Assembly (NCBI RefSeq): GCF_918698245.1
Contig: NZ_CAKKMS010000001.1
Coordinates: 1,240,001-1,304,000 of the forward strand
DNA from: Pedobacter sp. Bi126
Lineage (GTDB): Bacteria; Bacteroidota; Bacteroidia; Sphingobacteriales; Sphingobacteriaceae
DNA: 64,000 nucleotides
Reading direction: 5' to 3'
Shown here: one piece after another, positions 20,967 to 28,507 of the stretch
Position numbering within the stretch: position 1 is the first letter of the stretch
How the letters are laid out: every line of letters starts with the position of its first letter
Program-made: the position numbers and the translations under genes
The notes under the pieces: model-generated
The model's database searches: none
Told to the model about the DNA's origin: nothing
Seen by the model: only the letters and a program-made list of their open reading frames with translations

Positions 20967-22616
20967 ATGATATCCTTAAAGAAAATCTGTCTCGGTTTGC
21001 TGTTCTGTTGCGCAATATCCTTAAGTGGATATGCACAGGACAGCACAAATACCGAAGAGCTGACTTTTACAGAGATTAAGCCAGAAGCGGTTGACAGCAC
21101 AATTAAAGCAACTGATACTGTTGCTAAAATAGCTGCTCCTGCTGTTACTCAAAAAACTATTGCCCAACCGAAAGAAGAACAAAAAACCTTGTGGGGAATT
21201 TTTATTGCAGGTTTTGTTGGCGGTTTAGCAGCTTTGCTGATGCCCTGTATCTTCCCCATGCTGCCCCTTACGGTAAGTTTTTTTACTAAAGGATCAGAAA
21301 AAGGAAAGGCCTTTCGGCGTGCGGCACTCTATGGCTTTTTCATTATCCTTATTTATGTGGTGCTTGGGCTTTTGGTAACGGTAATTTTTGGTGCCGATGC
21401 CCTGAACAGCCTGTCTACCAACGGTATTTTTAACTTTTTTTTCTTCTTATTGCTGGTTGTTTTTGCAGCTTCGTTTTTAGGGGCATTCGAAATTACCCTG
21501 CCCTCTTCCTGGGTAAATAAAATGGATGCCAATTCTGATAGAGGCGGCATTGCAGGATTGTTTTTCATGGCCGGAACTTTGGCCCTGGTATCTTTCTCCT
21601 GCACAGGCCCCATTATAGGCACGCTACTGGTGCAGGCAGCCACAACAGGGGCTATATTAGGCCCTGCAATAGGCATGTTCGGTTTTTCTCTGGCCCTGGC
21701 CATTCCTTTTGCACTGTTTGCACTTTTTCCATCGGCAATGAACAAACTGCCGAAATCTGGCGGTTGGCTAAACAGTGTTAAGGTTGTGCTCGGTTTTCTT
21801 GAACTCGCTTTTGCGTTAAAATTCTTAAGCAATGTAGATCTGGCCTACCACTGGGAGTGGTTTGACAGGGAAATATTCTTAAGCCTGTGGATTGTTATTT
21901 TCGGGATGATGGGCATGTATCTTTTAGGCAAACTGAAGTTTTCCCATGATAGTCCGCTGGCTTTTATCTCCGTACCGAGGCTTTTTCTGGCAACAATAGT
22001 TCTTGCCTTTACCGTTTACTTAATCCCTGGCATGTGGGGCGCACCGTTACGCAGTGTATCGGCTTTTCTTCCGCCACAGGAAACACAAGATTTTGACCTT
22101 TATACTGCTGGATTACTTGCAGGAAAACAAACGTCAACAAATGATGGCCCACATAAATATGCGGATAAGTTCCATGCACCATTAAAGCTGAATGCCTATT
22201 TCGATTATAGCGAAGGTTTAACTGCAGCCAAAAAACTAAACAAACCCGTACTGATTGATTTTACTGGCCATGCCTGCGTAAACTGTAGAAAAATGGAAGC
22301 TAATGTTTGGCCAGACAAGGATGTGTACAAAATGATCAACGATGATTATGTACTGATCCAGTTATATGTAGATGATAAATCGGAACTGGCACCAGCTGAT
22401 GTAGTAATTACACCCGAGGGAAGAAAACTCAATACCATTGGTAAAAAATGGAGTGATCTGCAGGCCAGGAAATTCCAGTCTAACTCACAGCCTTTTTATG
22501 TACTGCTCGATCCCAAAACAGAAGCAATACTGGCACAACCACAGGGTGCAGATTATGATATAACAAATTATAAAAAATTCTTAGAAAACGGGGTAAACGC
22601 TTTTCATAATAAATAA
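20967..22616 (+). CDS. dsbD: Thiol:disulfide interchange protein DsbD (membrane and thioredoxin parts)
   Basis: Protein of 549 residues that moves reducing power from the cytoplasm to the periplasm. After a signal-like segment and linker, a membrane domain of about eight helices (75-360) carries the two redox cysteines C94 (LMPCIFPMLP) and C212 (SCTGPIIG). A C-terminal thioredoxin domain (about 405-545) has active site C437-VN-C440 in GHACVNCRKME. The N-terminal alpha domain is encoded separately just upstream, so the reductase is split. Likely clients are periplasmic disulfide isomerases or cytochrome-maturation factors. Confidence 0.93.
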   Translation: MISLKKICLGLLFCCAISLSGYAQDSTNTEELTFTEIKPEAVDSTIKATDTVAKIAAPAVTQKTIAQPKEEQKTLWGIFIAGFVGGLAALLMPCIFPMLPLTVSFFTKGSEKGKAFRRAALYGFFIILIYVVLGLLVTVIFGADALNSLSTNGIFNFFFFLLLVVFAASFLGAFEITLPSSWVNKMDANSDRGGIAGLFFMAGTLALVSFSCTGPIIGTLLVQAATTGAILGPAIGMFGFSLALAIPFALFALFPSAMNKLPKSGGWLNSVKVVLGFLELAFALKFLSNVDLAYHWEWFDREIFLSLWIVIFGMMGMYLLGKLKFSHDSPLAFISVPRLFLATIVLAFTVYLIPGMWGAPLRSVSAFLPPQETQDFDLYTAGLLAGKQTSTNDGPHKYADKFHAPLKLNAYFDYSEGLTAAKKLNKPVLIDFTGHACVNCRKMEANVWPDKDVYKMINDDYVLIQLYVDDKSELAPADVVITPEGRKLNTIGKKWSDLQARKFQSNSQPFYVLLDPKTEAILAQPQGADYDITNYKKFLENGVNAFHNK

Positions 22617-22989
22617 AAACATACTGGTCATTGTAGAAGTATGGCCAGCAGTTAGTGATAGTTAAGACGACGATCTGGGCATTGCCGGATGGCATGCCCA
22701 TTTTCACCACCAGATGCGTGTGATAAGAAACACACCTATCCCACCTTAATACCTAACCATAAAACTTAAAATTTTTGTTGCCGCTATATTACTTTTACAT
22801 CCTTTTTTTCCTGTCTTCATTCTTAATCCCATCTTTTCCTTAAAACCTAGCTCTAGAAAGCCGCGAGCTCCTGCTTAGACAATGCAAAAGGAGCATGTAA
22901 ATAGCGAACCGATTAAACACACGATACACCTGCAAGGGGATTGTTTGAATAGGCGGTAGCAAAACGCTACAACCAGACGTATTCGGAAA
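22617..22989. other. Intergenic spacer before the toxin/immunity island
   Basis: Spacer of 373 bp. It holds the terminator-like hairpin at 22676-22704, an imperfect hairpin near 22625-22650 and a small one, GTAGC/GCTAC, near 22956-22970. No coding frame is convincing. Confidence 0.5.
22676..22704 (+). terminator. Terminator-like hairpin after dsbD
   Basis: TGGGCA at 22676 pairs with TGCCCA ending at 22700, with inner GCC/GGC pairs, followed by TTTT. It lies 60 nt past the dsbD stop. Confidence 0.55.
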
Positions 22990-23388
22990 CTATCCTCTTA
23001 TGTAAAGTGTCAAAAAGAAGAAGACTAAGGGAAATATAACCACACATAATGTTATAAAAATACTATTTCTTCTCTCCTTTTCAGATTCATTTTCAAATTC
23101 ATTCATGATCGAATCATGTAGTCTTTCTTTTTGCATCAAATACTTAAAAATGAAGTATAATGGAAAAAACAACAATAATGGCCACAGATACATAATTGTT
23201 CCAGCCTTAGCTACAGGAAAAGTGAATAGTCCCTTTCCAAAAAATATTTTCATGACATTAAATAGCCCAAAAGCCATAAAAACCATTATTGCAAATATTA
23301 CACAAAATATAGATACTAATGGAATTGACCTATCATTGTCATAGTATTTATAGAGCCTAAAATATATATGTCGTATCTCTTTTTTCAT
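22990..23388 (-). CDS. Three-helix membrane protein, putative immunity protein
   Basis: Protein of 132 residues with three predicted membrane helices (about 23-48, 66-86 and 109-130) and a charged loop between the second and third. No family is recognised. It begins 11 nt after the reading frame of an upstream toxin-like tail ends (stop at 23400), which is the normal spacing of a polymorphic toxin and its immunity gene. Immunity against a membrane-acting toxin is an inference from this position and topology. The reading frame is intact, unlike its presumed toxin. Confidence 0.65.
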   Translation of the reverse strand: MKKEIRHIYFRLYKYYDNDRSIPLVSIFCVIFAIMVFMAFGLFNVMKIFFGKGLFTFPVAKAGTIMYLWPLLLFFPLYFIFKYLMQKERLHDSIMNEFENESEKERRNSIFITLCVVIFPLVFFFLTLYIRG

Positions 23389-23399
23389 TATTTGTCATT

Positions 23400-23760
23400 T
23401 TAATAATCTGCGATCATATCACCAGGATTATAACCCATGGCATCCATTATTCCATACGCCAAAGATACGATTAATCTTAAGCGCTAGTTGAGCAATTGAT
23501 AAGCCCAGCTTCGCTCCATCTGCAAAGGTCATTTTAGAAAGCCCTTTTTGATATATATTATTAACATCATTTTTAAGGGCAGCTACACCGAGTACCTTTC
23601 CAGGGACACCTAAATATTTCCCAGCCTTTTCTGCAACTTCTCGAGTTGTCGGATCCTTTGCAAAGGTAGCTATACCAGAGGTAATAGTTTCCACAGCTCC
23701 TGCTCCCAAAGATGTCCCATCTAAAATCTGTTTACTGGGTCGACTGATTCTGAGATTGCT
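23400..23760 (-). pseudogene. Frameshifted polymorphic-toxin C-terminal fragment
   Basis: One frame (to stop at 23428) reads SKQILDGTSLGAGAVETI, PTTREVAEKAGKYLG and GLSIAQLALKIN, a Gly/Ala-rich amphipathic region typical of Rhs-type toxin tails. It has no ATG and could only use TTG at 23709. A second frame takes over near 23480 and reads AYGIMDAMGYNPGDMIADY to a stop at 23400, 11 nt before the next ATG. The natural C-terminus is probably in the second frame, so the gene is frameshifted. Upstream delivery and Rhs parts are missing. Toxin activity is not identifiable. Confidence 0.55.
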
Positions 23761-23785
23761 TAAACTTGAACTCCTAAAGAAATAA

Positions 23786-23813
23786 CAAAGCCCAACATTT
23801 CTGCTAGGCTTTG
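23786..23813 (-). terminator. Hairpin repeat at toxin/immunity module boundary
   Basis: CAAAGCC (23786-23792) pairs with GGCTTTG (23807-23813). On the minus strand it is followed by TTATTTCTTT and lies about 59 nt after the stop of the 65-residue membrane protein. A similar hairpin is at 26314-26343. Confidence 0.55.
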
Positions 23814-23871
23814 GATCTTATATTGATAGTAAAGTATTAAAAATCATTAAGCATCTAATTTGAAATAATTG

Positions 23872-24069
23872 CTATTTCTTTACAAGCCTCTTTGAAAGTA
23901 AAACAACTGAAAGTAAAGTAAAAGCTAAAATTATAGCCCATTTCGCCAAGAACCACTCAGTATCTTTAGGAATTTTATGACCTGAACCATAAATAGCACC
24001 CCAGTATAATAAATCCAAACATAAAAAGCCTATTACAACAATTTTCAAAACTAAAATAATTACTTTCAT
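23872..24069 (-). CDS. Two-helix small membrane protein, putative immunity protein
   Basis: Protein of 65 residues made almost wholly of two hydrophobic helices (about 3-26 and 43-60) joined by a charged loop GSGHKIPKDTEWF, with a basic end RLVKK. No family is recognised. It sits 98 nt downstream of a broken toxin fragment and is followed by a terminator-like hairpin. The position suggests an immunity protein for a membrane-directed toxin, but the gap is larger than usual for such a pair. Confidence 0.6.
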   Translation of the reverse strand: MKVIILVLKIVVIGFLCLDLLYWGAIYGSGHKIPKDTEWFLAKWAIILAFTLLSVVLLSKRLVKK

Positions 24070-24167
24070 ATCAATTCATCTTTATAGTGCCCGAAAACCC
24101 TTGCTTTAACAACAATCCAATCATTAACGACACCCGATTATTCGACATCCCTCTGAAATTCAATTCT

Positions 24168-24701
24168 TCATTTTTTTTTAAATTTAACATCTTTTCCTGC
24201 CATTAGCCGGGTAACTATTCCCGCGGATCTTGTAAGATTTGAAGCATCATCAGTTGACCCAAACATACCTTTAAATAAAGTTTGTTTAACGGATGACCAA
24301 TTTGAACCAAAATGCTCATGAGTTGTCATTCCTCCATGTACTATTGCGTCTTGCAAAGTATGAATACCCTACTCAAATTTCCCTAGATCTTTACCTCCAT
24401 CAGAACTAAATATATTATCCCATCCAAATTTTAATCCTCTGGCTGTTGCTTGTTCTCATGTCATTCCACTTTCAGCTTCTTTATCACTCATCATAGAATG
24501 TCAAACATTATTTTTTTTCCAATTGGGAATCTTTAGTTTTATTATAATTTATTCCAGAGCGATAAGGATGGACTTTTGTTGCGAGTGGATGCCACATAAA
24601 ATCAGCAAATCTTATCGATTAGTAGGATGATCAGCATATGTACTTGAATAATGTGCCATCTCATCTGCTTCTTTTTTTGTGAATCCAAGTGCTATTAAAG
24701 C
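24168..24701 (-). pseudogene. Degenerate toxin-domain gene (several stops and frameshifts)
   Basis: Pieces in different frames join into one protein: GFTKKEADEMAHYSSTYADH, then (frameshift near 24612) RFADFMWHPLATKVHPY, then (shift in a poly-A run near 24520) HSMMSDKEAESGMT, a TGA at 24456-24458, EQATARGLKFGWDNIFSS, a TAG at 24369-24371, and finally GIHTLQDAIVHGGMTTHEHF to a stop at 24168. The histidine-rich GIHTLQD..VHGG stretch looks like a metal-binding enzyme core. It starts immediately after the stop of the 214-residue putative immunity gene, as expected for a displaced toxin C-terminus. It can no longer make a full protein. Confidence 0.7.
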
Positions 24702-25339
24702 CTAGAAGATATCCCATCAAAGAAGTTGACCTGATAATTTTTATTTTTCAATTTCTTATCGTACTCCAGGTCAAAAATCAAAGAAGGACTAATCAATTTA
24801 CCCTCAACTATAAAGATAGGCTGCCGTTGTTTGACTCCTTTGATAGATGTGTTTAAATACTTCCATGTGCCGGTATTAGATTTATTTATCAAAAATTCCC
24901 CACAAGTCGCAATTATAGGGATTCTGAGTTCCCATAATTGTGCTTTATCCAAAGTACTCAAAAATTCATCGATCCGCTTTAGTTCATCCATTCTTTCAAA
25001 TGCAATTTTAGATGTAAAACGCTTAATAAAAGTATTAATATATTCATCCTTGTGTTCAATAAAATTCTCATCATCTATTGGATAAATAGCAGTAGTGACA
25101 TAAGTTTTTTCTGATTGTGACAACGCAATAAAACTCTCAAAATCAATAAGATTTTGGAATAAGTAATACTTAACGCCAATCACATCATAGATAACTCTGC
25201 CATCAAGGAGCTGATAGTAACAACTACCAGACTTTCCAACAGTAATACCCTTAACCTCAGGCCCTAAACTCAACATCTCCGATTTGGTTTTTTTCGAGAT
25301 GCTACTGTACCTTATTCCAATACTATTTTGGCTTTTCAT
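24695..25339 (-). CDS. Uncharacterised protein, putative immunity protein (214 aa)
   Basis: Intact soluble-looking protein of 214 residues without signal peptide or membrane segment. I recognise no family. It lies 61 nt after another intact putative immunity gene and its stop overlaps the beginning of a degenerate toxin fragment, so it sits in an alternating toxin/immunity array. The function as immunity protein is inferred from position, size and cytoplasmic nature. Base composition is low in G+C relative to the flanking housekeeping genes, fitting acquired DNA. Confidence 0.6.
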   Translation of the reverse strand: MKSQNSIGIRYSSISKKTKSEMLSLGPEVKGITVGKSGSCYYQLLDGRVIYDVIGVKYYLFQNLIDFESFIALSQSEKTYVTTAIYPIDDENFIEHKDEYINTFIKRFTSKIAFERMDELKRIDEFLSTLDKAQLWELRIPIIATCGEFLINKSNTGTWKYLNTSIKGVKQRQPIFIVEGKLISPSLIFDLEYDKKLKNKNYQVNFFDGISSRL

Positions 25340-25400
25340 AATTTGTGCCTTAGAATTAAAAAAACAACATTAGTATAACTTAGCTTAACTCTTATGACTA

Positions 25401-26057
25401 CTATATATTAATATCTATTTTCCATAATCGGTTTACATTACTATAATCATCTGTTACCACTACAGTCTCATTATCCATCCATTTATAGGTAAAATAATAA
25501 ACCGATTCTCCTTTAGCTAAACTTTCATTAATTAACAAAACCCGCTTTATCTCTTCCTCATTTCTGTCTTTAAGAATCCAAAAAACTTTAAGTTCGTTAA
25601 GACCCCATTCACACCAAAGCCCAAATTTATATTTTCTACTTGGAGAGTTTTTAAATTTACCCTGAACCAGAAATGAATAATCTAAATTAGCAGCCCTACA
25701 AGAGTTGAATGCATCTAACAGCGGATCTGAATCCCATCCTTCTTTACCTGCAATTGCCATCATACCTCTATGAACGATCTCAAGCAACATTTCCTTTTTA
25801 TGATAGTCGCTTTTATCAAAATATTCTTCAAAAGCAAATGACATATTAATTCCTTTGCAATCATTCCAGTTAGTATATTTATTTACTTCATCGCCCCAGT
25901 CGTCACTCACCTGAATAAAACATTTCTTAACTTTTCCAACATCATAGTTTTTTAAAAAGGACCAGTACAGTTCTGAAATACACCAGCTTTGAGTATTAAA
26001 TATTGGCGCATGTTTATGCTGATATCTAGTTCTTAGGTCGATTTGTGATAATGACAT
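25401..26057 (-). CDS. Uncharacterised protein, putative immunity protein (218 aa)
   Basis: Intact soluble-looking protein of 218 residues, rich in aromatic residues (many Trp, Tyr and Phe), with no signal peptide. No family is recognised with confidence. Its ATG follows by one nucleotide a frame that ends GGSGPVNQVRPQPKK, a proline/basic tail of the kind that closes Rhs-type toxins in Bacteroidota. That near-overlap strongly suggests toxin-immunity coupling. The presumed toxin upstream is truncated and frameshifted while this gene is whole. Confidence 0.65.
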   Translation of the reverse strand: MSLSQIDLRTRYQHKHAPIFNTQSWCISELYWSFLKNYDVGKVKKCFIQVSDDWGDEVNKYTNWNDCKGINMSFAFEEYFDKSDYHKKEMLLEIVHRGMMAIAGKEGWDSDPLLDAFNSCRAANLDYSFLVQGKFKNSPSRKYKFGLWCEWGLNELKVFWILKDRNEEEIKRVLLINESLAKGESVYYFTYKWMDNETVVVTDDYSNVNRLWKIDINI

Positions 26058-26058
26058 G

Positions 26059-26317
26059 TTATTTCTTCGGTTGTGGTCTAACTTGGTTAACAGGCCCGCT
26101 TCCTCCGTTGAGGATTGATTCCATAAACTGTAGGGTCATTATAATATTTTGTTCTATTTTTTTGTGCAACTCTTGGAGATGTTCCATTTACATTTAATTT
26201 CTGTCCACTTAATCCGTACTCCAAAATTTCGTCAGTCAACTCCTTGCCACTACAAAGTATTATCATTCTACATATCAAGCTATTGCGTTTACCGAAGAGG
26301 TATTTACAAACAAGCAA
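26059..26317 (-). pseudogene. Toxin C-terminal remnant, frame-disrupted
   Basis: Two overlapping frames share this stretch. One runs 26317-26087 and reads GKELTDEILEYGLSGQKLN, then NDPTVYGINPQRRKRAC. The other (26187-26059) reads MEHLQELHKKIEQN and ends GGSGPVNQVRPQPKK one nucleotide before the next start codon. The second ending is the natural one by its spacing and its tail composition. The simplest reading is a frameshift in a former toxin gene whose upstream part is gone. Which residues formed the original junction cannot be decided from this copy alone. Confidence 0.5.
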
Positions 26318-26343
26318 AGCCTAACTTTGCTGCCAGGCTTTGC
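26314..26343 (-). terminator. Hairpin repeat, second copy
   Basis: Perfect 9-bp stem GCAAAGCCT / AGGCTTTGC around a 12-nt loop, followed on the minus strand by TTGTTTGTA. It resembles the 23786-23813 hairpin in both stem and loop, so it probably marks the end of a lost immunity gene. Confidence 0.55.
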
Positions 26344-26583
26344 TACAATTCTATTCATTTCTCACACGCCACAGGCGTGCACCAGCATGAGGAAATTTTA
26401 GCTAATATTGATAGATAGTTTTGTTCATTTGTATAATTGCACTGTAAGGGCTGAGCGCCTTACTTGCGGCGAAAGCCAGATCGCATGCTGTGCCACATTC
26501 ATATTCGTTCAATCACTTTAAATGTATTTATTTAAGATATCAATCGTGCTTATTTCGTGCTGAAAAACCACCATTTCAAAGCA

Positions 26584-26613
26584 CAAAAAAGCCCTTAAAT
26601 TAAATTTAAGGGC
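26584..26613 (-). terminator. Terminator after tRNA-Ala
   Basis: GCCCTTAAATT and AATTTAAGGGC form an 11-bp inverted repeat with almost no spacer. On the minus strand it is followed by TTTTTT. It lies 14 nt downstream of the tRNA 3' end. Confidence 0.85.
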
Positions 26614-26626
26614 TTAATTATAAGGG

Positions 26627-26700
26627 TGGAGAATATCGGATTCGAACCGATCACCTCTTCACTGCCAGCGAAGCGCTCTAGCCAAATGAGCTAATCCCCC
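26627..26700 (-). tRNA. tRNA-Ala (anticodon GGC)
   Basis: On the minus strand a full cloverleaf is seen: acceptor GGGGGAT/ATTCTCC with two G-T pairs, D-loop region TTAGCTCATTTGGCTAGAGC, anticodon arm CTTCG-CTGGCAG-TGAAG with anticodon GGC, T-arm ATCGG-TTCGAAT-CCGAT, and discriminator A. The 3' CCA is not encoded. It reads GCC/GCU alanine codons. The toxin/immunity island lies on its 3' side, the usual side for integrated elements. Confidence 0.95.
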
Positions 26701-26814
26701 AATTTTAATATTACTAATAATTAAATAATCATTCGGTAATTGAAACAAGCTTCCTGCCTGAGCAGCAAAAATAGCAAATACTTTCTCGAATGCAAATCAT
26801 AATTCATTTTTTAA

Positions 26815-27024
26815 TTAATCTTTAGGTTTAAAAGCAAACATGGCCATTAAACAGATTACCGCAAAAACCGATTGCATAGGATAATTAATGAACAGAAAAA
26901 GTACAAATGTGGCAATAAGTAACAGCACAAAAAACATAATGGCCTTAAAAACGGTATCCATATAACACATGGCTACAATAGCTAAAAGATAAAAAGGAAT
27001 AATAACGGCAGCTATAAACATCAC
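26815..27024 (-). CDS. Small hydrophobic membrane protein (69 aa)
   Basis: Protein of 69 residues consisting of three closely spaced hydrophobic segments (about 2-20, 25-46 and 50-64) and ending in FKPKD. No family is recognised. It is on the same strand as, and 68 nt upstream of end-sharing intergenic DNA before, the acetyltransferase-like gene's stop region, but is not obviously part of an operon. The frame is plausible for a small inner-membrane protein; no function is proposed. Confidence 0.5.
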   Translation of the reverse strand: MMFIAAVIIPFYLLAIVAMCYMDTVFKAIMFFVLLLIATFVLFLFINYPMQSVFAVICLMAMFAFKPKD

Positions 27025-27092
27025 CGAAAATAAATTCCTAATATTAACCGAACATTAAATATCCTTTAGGTTTAATTCCTTAAAGGTTTAGG

Positions 27093-27737
27093 CTAAATAT
27101 ACGCGCTAACCTCTTTTTTGTTTAATAGCTCCTGATAGGCATCTACAAACTGCGCAACGTTATAACCATCCATCAAAGCATGGTTTACATGTATGGAAAC
27201 CGACATTATTTTTCTTCCGTTTTCATCCCTAACCTTGCCAAAAGATATTTTGGGGCAGCTATCCTGATAAGCAAAATTGCGGGCATGTGATAAGGATGTG
27301 AAGTTCAACCAGGGTAATGCCGAATAGTGGATCACATTTTCACCTGATGAGGAAGGGATTAAACCCGTGCTGGCCTGTACCTTTTCGATCTCCTTATTGG
27401 CTGATGTTCTAAAATCTTCAAAATCCCTGTAGAAATCCATATAGCCAAATCCGAATGTGCCATTTGGTCTGTTGATGGTAGCTGCAGCATTCACGCTATC
27501 GTATTTCCAAACTTCGCCATCAATAATGCGGTAACTAAAAGGCTCTACCTGATTTGCAGCAACCAGCGATTTGTGCAGATAAAGCAGGAAAAAAGAAACT
27601 TGATGTTCTTTTGCTTCTTCGTAGGTAGCGGTACAGTCTACTTCTACGGTTACGCCAAAGAAAGGTTCGTCAAAGGCGCTAAAAAATTTAAAATGATCTT
27701 TTCTGATCCAGGTATTTATATCTATTTTTTCTTTCAT
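27093..27737 (-). CDS. Chloramphenicol acetyltransferase-fold protein
   Basis: Protein of 214 residues with the CAT fold throughout, including the catalytic His signature near the C-terminus, VNHALMDGYNVAQF (HxxxDG), and the family's PWLNFTSL and PKISFGK segments. Type-A CAT enzymes move an acetyl group from acetyl-CoA to chloramphenicol; chromosomal relatives in Bacteroidota often have unknown acceptors, so resistance cannot be assumed. The start overlaps the stop of the HAD hydrolase gene by 4 nt (ATGA), so the two are translationally coupled. Confidence 0.9.
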   Translation of the reverse strand: MKEKIDINTWIRKDHFKFFSAFDEPFFGVTVEVDCTATYEEAKEHQVSFFLLYLHKSLVAANQVEPFSYRIIDGEVWKYDSVNAAATINRPNGTFGFGYMDFYRDFEDFRTSANKEIEKVQASTGLIPSSSGENVIHYSALPWLNFTSLSHARNFAYQDSCPKISFGKVRDENGRKIMSVSIHVNHALMDGYNVAQFVDAYQELLNKKEVSAYI

Positions 27738-28429
27738 TCAATTAATTTTGGTAAAACCTCAGATAGATTTTCCATCTGATAAAAATTTACATGTTCAATG
27801 GTATGATCGATACTTTCATGTACCCATGTGGTATGGAAGGGGATGTGAACGGCATGTCCGCCAATATTCAGTACTGGTAAAACATCCGATTTTAAGGAGT
27901 TGCCCAGCATTAAAAACTCCTCAGGTTTACAATCCAGGTGTTTGATCAGTTTTTGATAATCTTTTTCCTGTTTATCGCTCATAATTTCAATATGGTGAAA
28001 ATAGTGATCGAGTCCTGATTTGGTGAGTTTGCGCTGTTGATCGAGCAGGTCGCCTTTCGTCGCAACCACTAATCTGTATTTTCCGTGCAGGGCTTTAAGT
28101 ACCTCTTCTACCCCATCAAGCAATTCAACTGGTTTATTGAGCATTTCCTGTCCTAGTGTTATCGCTTTACTAATCACAATAGGGTCTATTTTACCTTCAG
28201 TTATCCTCAAAACTGTTTCGATCATACTCAAAACAAAACCTTTAATCCCGTAGCCGTAAAGTGGCAAATTGGCTATCTCAGTTTTGTAAAGTTCGGCCAG
28301 AATGCTATGATGAGGCATAAAATCTTCTAAAAGACCTGCAAACTGTTCTTCCGTTTCGCGGAAATATGGTTCGTTTACCCAAAGGGTATCATCAGCATCA
28401 AAAGCAATTACGGTAATTTGATTTTTCAT
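27734..28429 (-). CDS. HAD-superfamily hydrolase
   Basis: HAD phosphatase-like protein of 231 residues from the chosen start. Motif I is FDADDTLW (nucleophile and acid Asp), motif II is VVATKGD, and motif III/IV is MLGNSLKSDVLP. The helical cap lies between. The frame is open 60 nt further upstream to 28489, but motif I begins only 9 residues after the chosen ATG, and a TACTTTTG -7-like box lies at 28453-28460, inside the longer version. Substrate unknown. It is the first gene of a pair with the CAT-fold gene and is divergent from a Crp/Fnr regulator. Confidence 0.88.
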   Translation of the reverse strand: MKNQITVIAFDADDTLWVNEPYFRETEEQFAGLLEDFMPHHSILAELYKTEIANLPLYGYGIKGFVLSMIETVLRITEGKIDPIVISKAITLGQEMLNKPVELLDGVEEVLKALHGKYRLVVATKGDLLDQQRKLTKSGLDHYFHHIEIMSDKQEKDYQKLIKHLDCKPEEFLMLGNSLKSDVLPVLNIGGHAVHIPFHTTWVHESIDHTIEHVNFYQMENLSEVLPKLIE

Positions 28430-28452
28430 TGTTATGCTTACTTTTAATGCGA

Positions 28453-28460
28453 CAAAAGTA
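28453..28460 (-). promoter_or_regulatory. Possible -7 box for the HAD/CAT pair
   Basis: Minus-strand TACTTTTG matches the Bacteroidota -7 consensus TAnnTTTG, 24 nt before the chosen HAD start. No good -33 box was found at the normal spacing. Confidence 0.35.
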
Positions 28461-28482
28461 ACGCAACCAAGACTGCTAAAAA

Positions 28483-28496
28483 AGGACATTTGTCCT
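28483..28496. promoter_or_regulatory. Palindrome AGGACA-TT-TGTCCT, likely operator
   Basis: Perfect 6-bp inverted repeat with a 2-bp spacer, 11 nt before the Crp/Fnr-type start codon and between two divergent transcription units. Its size and symmetry suit a dimeric Crp/Fnr-family regulator; autoregulation is inferred. Confidence 0.5.
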
Positions 28497-28507
28497 GACT
28501 GAAAAAT

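Noticed and set aside
27063..27086. Hairpin CCTTTAGG/CCTTAAAGG after the CAT-fold gene
   Set aside because: The stem has a bulge and no T run follows, so it is too weak to call as a terminator.
27093..27737. Chloramphenicol resistance determinant
   Set aside because: CAT fold is clear, but coupling to a HAD gene and lack of mobile context give no support for a resistance role.
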